From Butyricimonas faecalis (lineage in GTDB: Bacteria > Bacteroidota > Bacteroidia > Bacteroidales > Marinifilaceae), in assembly GCF_003991565.1 (NCBI RefSeq), contig NZ_CP032819.1:4030001-4094000 (forward strand): DNA of 64,000 bases, written 5' to 3'. The translations under genes were made by a program, and so were the position numbers. Below the pieces are notes generated by a model. That model was not told the origin of the DNA, searched no databases, and saw nothing but the letters and a program-made list of their open reading frames with translations. This document shows positions 59,746-64,000 of this stretch, one piece after another (position 1 is the stretch's first letter; the number at the start of each line of letters is the position of its first letter).

Positions 59746-61170
59746 TTACATGACTTCCGATTTCTGTTCCCGGGTTGCATTTTGGATTAACGTTCCTCCG
59801 TTTAGGACAATTTCGTTTTCGGGTAGAGGAAGAACATAAAATTCGGGCTCTTCATCGTATTTCCGCAGTACGCGTGCTCCTTTGATTTCGGTTTCAACGT
59901 AGTACGGGTGGTGTATTTCCTTTTGGAAAGGCCATTTCGGGCATACGGCGTAACGGCGTAGGTCAAACCAGCGTTGTCCCTCGAAGGTAAGTTCCAAACG
60001 GCGTTCATTGCGAATGTAATTTACCAGCTCTTCCCCCGATAATTGGAGGTCTTCCAGTGTCCCGGTTTTTACTCTTTGCTCTCGTAACGTTTGGATGGTT
60101 TCTATGGCTTCCGTCGTTTTCTCAAGCATGGCAAGGGCTTCAGCCTTGTTTAAATAAACTTCCGGTAGACGGAGAAGGAAGAAATCAGAACAACTGCCGT
60201 CCTTTGTATTGAGCATCTTCCGTGGAGCGTAGGCCGAATACCCCCTGAAGTAAAATTTTCTTCTTAGATCGTTCGAGCTGTATGCAGCCAAAATTTCTTC
60301 GCTGGCTCGGAAATAGTAATTGATAAAAGGTAGAAACGGAGTATTGGTATATGTCGTGGCCCCACTCGTAAAAATTGTTTCAGGAGATTTAGCCGAAATC
60401 ACGTTAGAGGTAGTGGTTAGAGTATTATAATCCAGTAGTGAATACGATTTATCCATTAAAATCGTGTCACATTGTTTGATTACGTTTTCCCACTCCCCTT
60501 GGTAAAGGAATACTCTGCTTAACAGAAGACGGGCGGCCATTTCATTTGCCCGATAGGTGGTTGTCGATTTTAAACCTTTTAAAAGTCTGACGGCAGATTG
60601 CAAATCGTTTACGATTTGTTGGTAGCATTCCTCCAACGAGTTCCGTTGAAAACGTTTATCCTCAATCTCGGCGTTTAGTTTCAGGGGTACTCCCAGTTCC
60701 GTTGCTGCCCGTTCTTTTGAGTAAGGTTGTCCATAGATGTTGACAAGGAAATAGTAATTGCTGCCTCGAAGGAAATGGGCTTCCCCTTTTACTTTCCGAT
60801 ATCCGTCTCCGGGTTCATCCTTGAATTCGTCAATTTCGTTTAGGATCACGTTGACAACTCCAATACGTTTATAAAGTGCTGTCCACGTGGATTGCGTGTT
60901 GGGTTCTGGTTCATACCAATAAAAGTTGTTTTCAGTCGATTTGCTGGTATTGGTTCTTACGAATAGAACATCATCATCCATGACTTGTAACCATGGACCG
61001 ATATCCGTACCTTTAATGGCATCCATGTAACCGTCCCCGACGAGTAATTCGTTAAAATCGGATGTTGAAGTCGGGTACACTTGGTCTTTGGGGTACTGAG
61101 ACAGGAAATCATGACAGGCCGTGAGCAAGAGTATTTGAATGCAAGCAGTTATGAATAATAATTTTTTCAT
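59746..61170 (-). CDS. SusD/RagB-family lipoprotein
   Basis: 474 residues. Lipoprotein signal with Cys at about residue 19 ('LLLTACHDFLSQYPKDQVYP'), then 'TSDFNELLVGDGYMD', as in the SusD at 48992. The C-terminal motif 'RNERRLELTFEGQRWFDLRRYAVCP' is complete. It follows the susC (stop at 61182) by 11 bp. Same subgroup as the locus at 45-50 kb, so the two loci are related. Confidence 0.95.
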   Translation of the reverse strand: MKKLLFITACIQILLLTACHDFLSQYPKDQVYPTSTSDFNELLVGDGYMDAIKGTDIGPWLQVMDDDVLFVRTNTSKSTENNFYWYEPEPNTQSTWTALYKRIGVVNVILNEIDEFKDEPGDGYRKVKGEAHFLRGSNYYFLVNIYGQPYSKERAATELGVPLKLNAEIEDKRFQRNSLEECYQQIVNDLQSAVRLLKGLKSTTTYRANEMAARLLLSRVFLYQGEWENVIKQCDTILMDKSYSLLDYNTLTTTSNVISAKSPETIFTSGATTYTNTPFLPFINYYFRASEEILAAYSSNDLRRKFYFRGYSAYAPRKMLNTKDGSCSDFFLLRLPEVYLNKAEALAMLEKTTEAIETIQTLREQRVKTGTLEDLQLSGEELVNYIRNERRLELTFEGQRWFDLRRYAVCPKWPFQKEIHHPYYVETEIKGARVLRKYDEEPEFYVLPLPENEIVLNGGTLIQNATREQKSEVM

Positions 61171-61181
61171 ATTCTTTCAAA

Positions 61182-64000
61182 TTAGAATGAAACATTGAGA
61201 TTAAAAGAATAAGTAGGTCGAAGCGACATGTTGATTGTCGGGGCTATCCCGTCTTGTGTTGCCGGATCTTGTCCTTTTAATTTTTTATTGCAAAATGTGT
61301 GTAGATTCGTGCCGGTAAAGCCGATATAAGCCGATTTAATCCGGAGTTGTTTGCAAATATCGTCGGGGAAATTATAACGTATACTTAAAGATTGAATTTT
61401 CACGAAATCCCCGCTAACGGTTCGTAAATTCGAGTTGTCATACATATCCCAAATGTTTCCGGCAAACTTGATGGATTCTCCGTTTGTATTTTTTAATGAA
61501 TACCACCACATCCAAGTGTTTAGGGTACTTGTAAATTCGGAAGAAGAGACAATACCCGGCACATTCGTGTGTAATTCATCTCCCGGCTGTCTCCATCTTG
61601 ACAGGAATTCTTTGCGAACATTATCGGTCGGTTGGGGAGCTATCGTGTTGAAGTCTGAATTCACGTTGGGATACATTTTTAATAGTCGGATTTTTGATCC
61701 GAAGCTGTATGTCAGATTCAAGGAAACAGAGAAGCGTCTCCAAGATAAAGAATTCTGTACACCACCTTGTAATGTAGGAACCCTTGTTCCCGAATATTCC
61801 ATTACATCGGTGAAAACTTCGCTGGGACTCAACTCCTGGTATTTTTTTAAGAGGTCAACTTTTTGATTTCCGACGTATTGATAGCGATCCGATCCGTAGA
61901 ACATGGGTAAGCCGTTGGATGCGTTCAAACCATAAAATTTATACGAGTAGAATGAATTTAACGGGCGTCCTTGTATTTCCACGGAACCATCCAGGAAGCC
62001 GGAGTAAGTGATTTCGTTTGTTAACGTTTGATCTTTTGAGTTTCCGCTAACTTTATTGAAGATTTGTCCGATATTGGGACTCATCGTCCAACGGAAACCG
62101 TTGGCATTGCGGGATTTCGAGTCTATAATGGTTAGGCTTAATGATCCTTCCAATCCTTGATTCTTTAACGTACCTTGATTTACGACCCAGTTGTTGACCC
62201 CGTTAATAGCGGAAATTGTTTTCGATAGAAAAGCATTCTTCGTGTTTTTATAGAAATAAGTGAAATTTCCGTTAATACGTCCTTTGAATAGACTGAAATC
62301 TAAGGTCAGGTTGTAAGACTCTGTTTTTTCCCATTTCAGGTTTGGATTCGGGTAGCTGGAGACATAAGATTCATATTCTTCGAAATTGGGATCCAATCCG
62401 CCTCTTGTTAATACTAGTTTTGCAGATTCCGTATCCAGCATATTACCTTGGTATCCGAAAGAGCCTCTCAAGGCAATGGAGGAAATCCACTTGGTGTATG
62501 GAAGTAAATCATCTTTTATATTCCAACGGGCCGAAACCGACCAGATAGGAGCTAATTTTTCGTTGGCACGAGAACCGAAACGATTGGATGCATCCAACCG
62601 GACATTTGCGTTTAACGTGTAAAGATTATTGTAGGTGTACGAGAACGTGGCAAATGTGGAGGCCATGTTGGTTAATTTATCGGTCCATACCCCTAGTGCT
62701 TTGGGATCGCTACCTTTCCATTCTTCAAAATAGGGATACTCGGACAAATCTGTTCCTGCCATTTTTTTCCCTCTTTCTTTCAAATAACCTCTAAATGTCT
62801 GGTCTAATCCGAAGTATTGATTGGAAGAAACTTCACCCCCGATGGAAGAAGTAATTAAATGTTTTTGTTCTGCATCAATGGTTTTGTTGAAATTGATTTG
62901 CCCGCGAACAGTGTAAGCGTAACGTTCTGTATTTTGATACTGGAGTTCTCCACCGAAAGGCATCCCGTTCTTGTCAGTTCCGTTGTATTGGGGACGTCGT
63001 AGGATCTCGGCATAAAATGAATTTTCTCCATGCCAAATTTCTTGAGTCGTGTTATTGGTGGAGTACGAGGCCGTAAAAGATGCTTTTAATGCCTCGTTGA
63101 ATTGATAGTCCAGCGATGCTGTTACGGTTAATCCTGAGGAACGGATATCTTGAGAAGTATTATTTACATCGTTGATTATGTTGTAATCCCGGTAAGCGTA
63201 ACCAGTGTCTTTCGAATAGAACCATAAACTTCCGTCTTCATTGTAGGCCGGTAATGCGCGTGTTGTCTCGTAAGCATATTTGGGTACTTCCACGTCATTG
63301 GGCGTGTATTTCTTTTTCATCACGTTTCCATTGAAGCCGAAACGAATGGATATACGTTGGTAATTAGCCGTTAAATTGATGTTTGCCGTGTATTGTTTAT
63401 TCTCTTCACCTTTGATATTTCCGCGTGTATCAGCGAATCCTGCAGACACGTAGTAACGTAGGGCAGAACTTCCACCCGAGAGACTTAACGTGTGTTTGTG
63501 AGAGAAAGAATTTTGCATGAGGATATCAAACCAATCGGTGTTCACCGATTCATAATATCCCACTTCTTTTTGCATCTCTTCAAATGAGATCAGACCGGAC
63601 CAGTAATTCCGTAATGGTTTTTCATATCCCATCCATGAGGTGACTTGCGGGTACGTGACCCGTTTCTCGATAAGTTCCCGGGAAAAATCAATACGTTCTT
63701 TGGAATTCATCATGTAAACACTGTTGTCCGAATAATGGGGGCGTCTCATAAACGAGCCGGATAGCGAATAAGAAAGAGTGGGTGGGCCTTGTTTCCCTTT
63801 TTTTGTCGTGATGACAATGACGCCATTAGCGGCTTTGGCTCCGTATAAAGCGGTTGCGGAGGCATCTTTCAAAATGTCGATTTGAGATATATCTTCCGGA
63901 TTCAAACCCGTGATGGCGTTACCGAGCAAGTTGACGAAATCCAAGTCGTTAATTTGTTGAGGATCCACATCCACCGGATTCTCTTGTACGATACCATCGA
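61182..64000 (-). CDS. SusC/RagA-family TonB-dependent transporter (5' end outside window)
   Basis: The frame is open through base 64000, so at least 939 residues are visible and the signal peptide and N-terminal domains lie beyond the window. The visible part starts within the plug ('[16 protein letters not shown]', then '[23 protein letters not shown]') and runs to a C-terminal Phe. An internal GTG at 63974 is not the real start. Its partner susD follows at once. It is of the same kind as the SusC at 45356 (compare 'DGIVQEDPLEI'). Confidence 0.95.
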   Translation of the reverse strand, partial: DGIVQENPVDVDPQQINDLDFVNLLGNAITGLNPEDISQIDILKDASATALYGAKAANGVIVITTKKGKQGPPTLSYSLSGSFMRRPHYSDNSVYMMNSKERIDFSRELIEKRVTYPQVTSWMGYEKPLRNYWSGLISFEEMQKEVGYYESVNTDWFDILMQNSFSHKHTLSLSGGSSALRYYVSAGFADTRGNIKGEENKQYTANINLTANYQRISIRFGFNGNVMKKKYTPNDVEVPKYAYETTRALPAYNEDGSLWFYSKDTGYAYRDYNIINDVNNTSQDIRSSGLTVTASLDYQFNEALKASFTASYSTNNTTQEIWHGENSFYAEILRRPQYNGTDKNGMPFGGELQYQNTERYAYTVRGQINFNKTIDAEQKHLITSSIGGEVSSNQYFGLDQTFRGYLKERGKKMAGTDLSEYPYFEEWKGSDPKALGVWTDKLTNMASTFATFSYTYNNLYTLNANVRLDASNRFGSRANEKLAPIWSVSARWNIKDDLLPYTKWISSIALRGSFGYQGNMLDTESAKLVLTRGGLDPNFEEYESYVSSYPNPNLKWEKTESYNLTLDFSLFKGRINGNFTYFYKNTKNAFLSKTISAINGVNNWVVNQGTLKNQGLEGSLSLTIIDSKSRNANGFRWTMSPNIGQIFNKVSGNSKDQTLTNEITYSGFLDGSVEIQGRPLNSFYSYKFYGLNASNGLPMFYGSDRYQYVGNQKVDLLKKYQELSPSEVFTDVMEYSGTRVPTLQGGVQNSLSWRRFSVSLNLTYSFGSKIRLLKMYPNVNSDFNTIAPQPTDNVRKEFLSRWRQPGDELHTNVPGIVSSSEFTSTLNTWMWWYSLKNTNGESIKFAGNIWDMYDNSNLRTVSGDFVKIQSLSIRYNFPDDICKQLRIKSAYIGFTGTNLHTFCNKKLKGQDPATQDGIAPTINMSLRPTYSFNLNVSF

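Noticed and set aside
1..64000. SusCD loci as polysaccharide utilisation loci
   Set aside because: No glycoside hydrolase, lyase or carbohydrate esterase is seen; the linked enzymes are peptidases and thioredoxins.

Overview
The window is chromosomal DNA of a Bacteroidota (Bacteroidales) bacterium. The signs are four SusC/SusD pairs (one cut by the window end), FecI/FecR-type sigma/anti-sigma genes, lipoproteins with DUF4843, PKD-like, BACON and DUF4251 features, and promoters of the Bacteroides type (TTTG, about 19-21 bp, TAnnTTTG). The outer-membrane import loci carry peptidases and thioredoxin-like proteins and no glycoside hydrolase, so peptide or protein uptake looks likelier than glycan use. 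The overall flavour is Odoribacter/Butyricimonas-like; that genus-level remark is an impression, not a test.

Layout. 1-7962: tail of a FecR anti-sigma factor, then SusC, SusD, DUF4843 lipoprotein and PKD-like lipoprotein. 8203-21069: five S9 serine peptidases in tandem (three DPP-IV-like, two of a longer type) with a small lipocalin-like lipoprotein between the last two. 21093-25972: housekeeping genes: a two-gene LysO-type lysine exporter, DoxX, tRNA-Cys, folB, and an unusual single ORF joining CysQ to an M18 aminopeptidase.

26226-32677 is the most interesting part. It is a 6452-bp AT-rich transposon with perfect 26-bp terminal inverted repeats, flanked by a perfect 8-bp direct repeat (TTTGTTTA), inserted into a gene for a small secreted protein whose two halves remain on either side. 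Its transposase is of the IS1595/ISXO2 type. Cargo includes a Panacea-type toxin-antitoxin pair, a radical SAM/SPASM peptide maturase with an RRE-like N-terminus, an adjacent unlisted 34-residue two-cysteine peptide gene that looks like its substrate, a strongly promoted and possibly structured leader RNA ending in a terminator, and several small unknown genes. A TGAAC-N5-TGAAC motif is shared by three of its promoter regions. I read this as a mobile RiPP (ribosomally made, modified peptide) module.

33075-42031: DUF4251 protein, a small unknown gene, then an AraC regulator divergent from a MATE-adaptor-RND-TolC efflux operon. The adaptor has an apparent one-base frameshift in its lipoprotein signal peptide. 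42118-57729: a lipoprotein, an 11-bp tandem repeat, then a complete FecI/FecR-regulated import locus: ECF sigma, FecR, SusC, SusD, a metallopeptidase-like lipoprotein lacking HExxH, three TlpA-like thioredoxins and a metzincin-type DUF5117 protease. 57825-64000: a minus-strand SusC (cut by the window end), SusD, lipoprotein and BACON protein.
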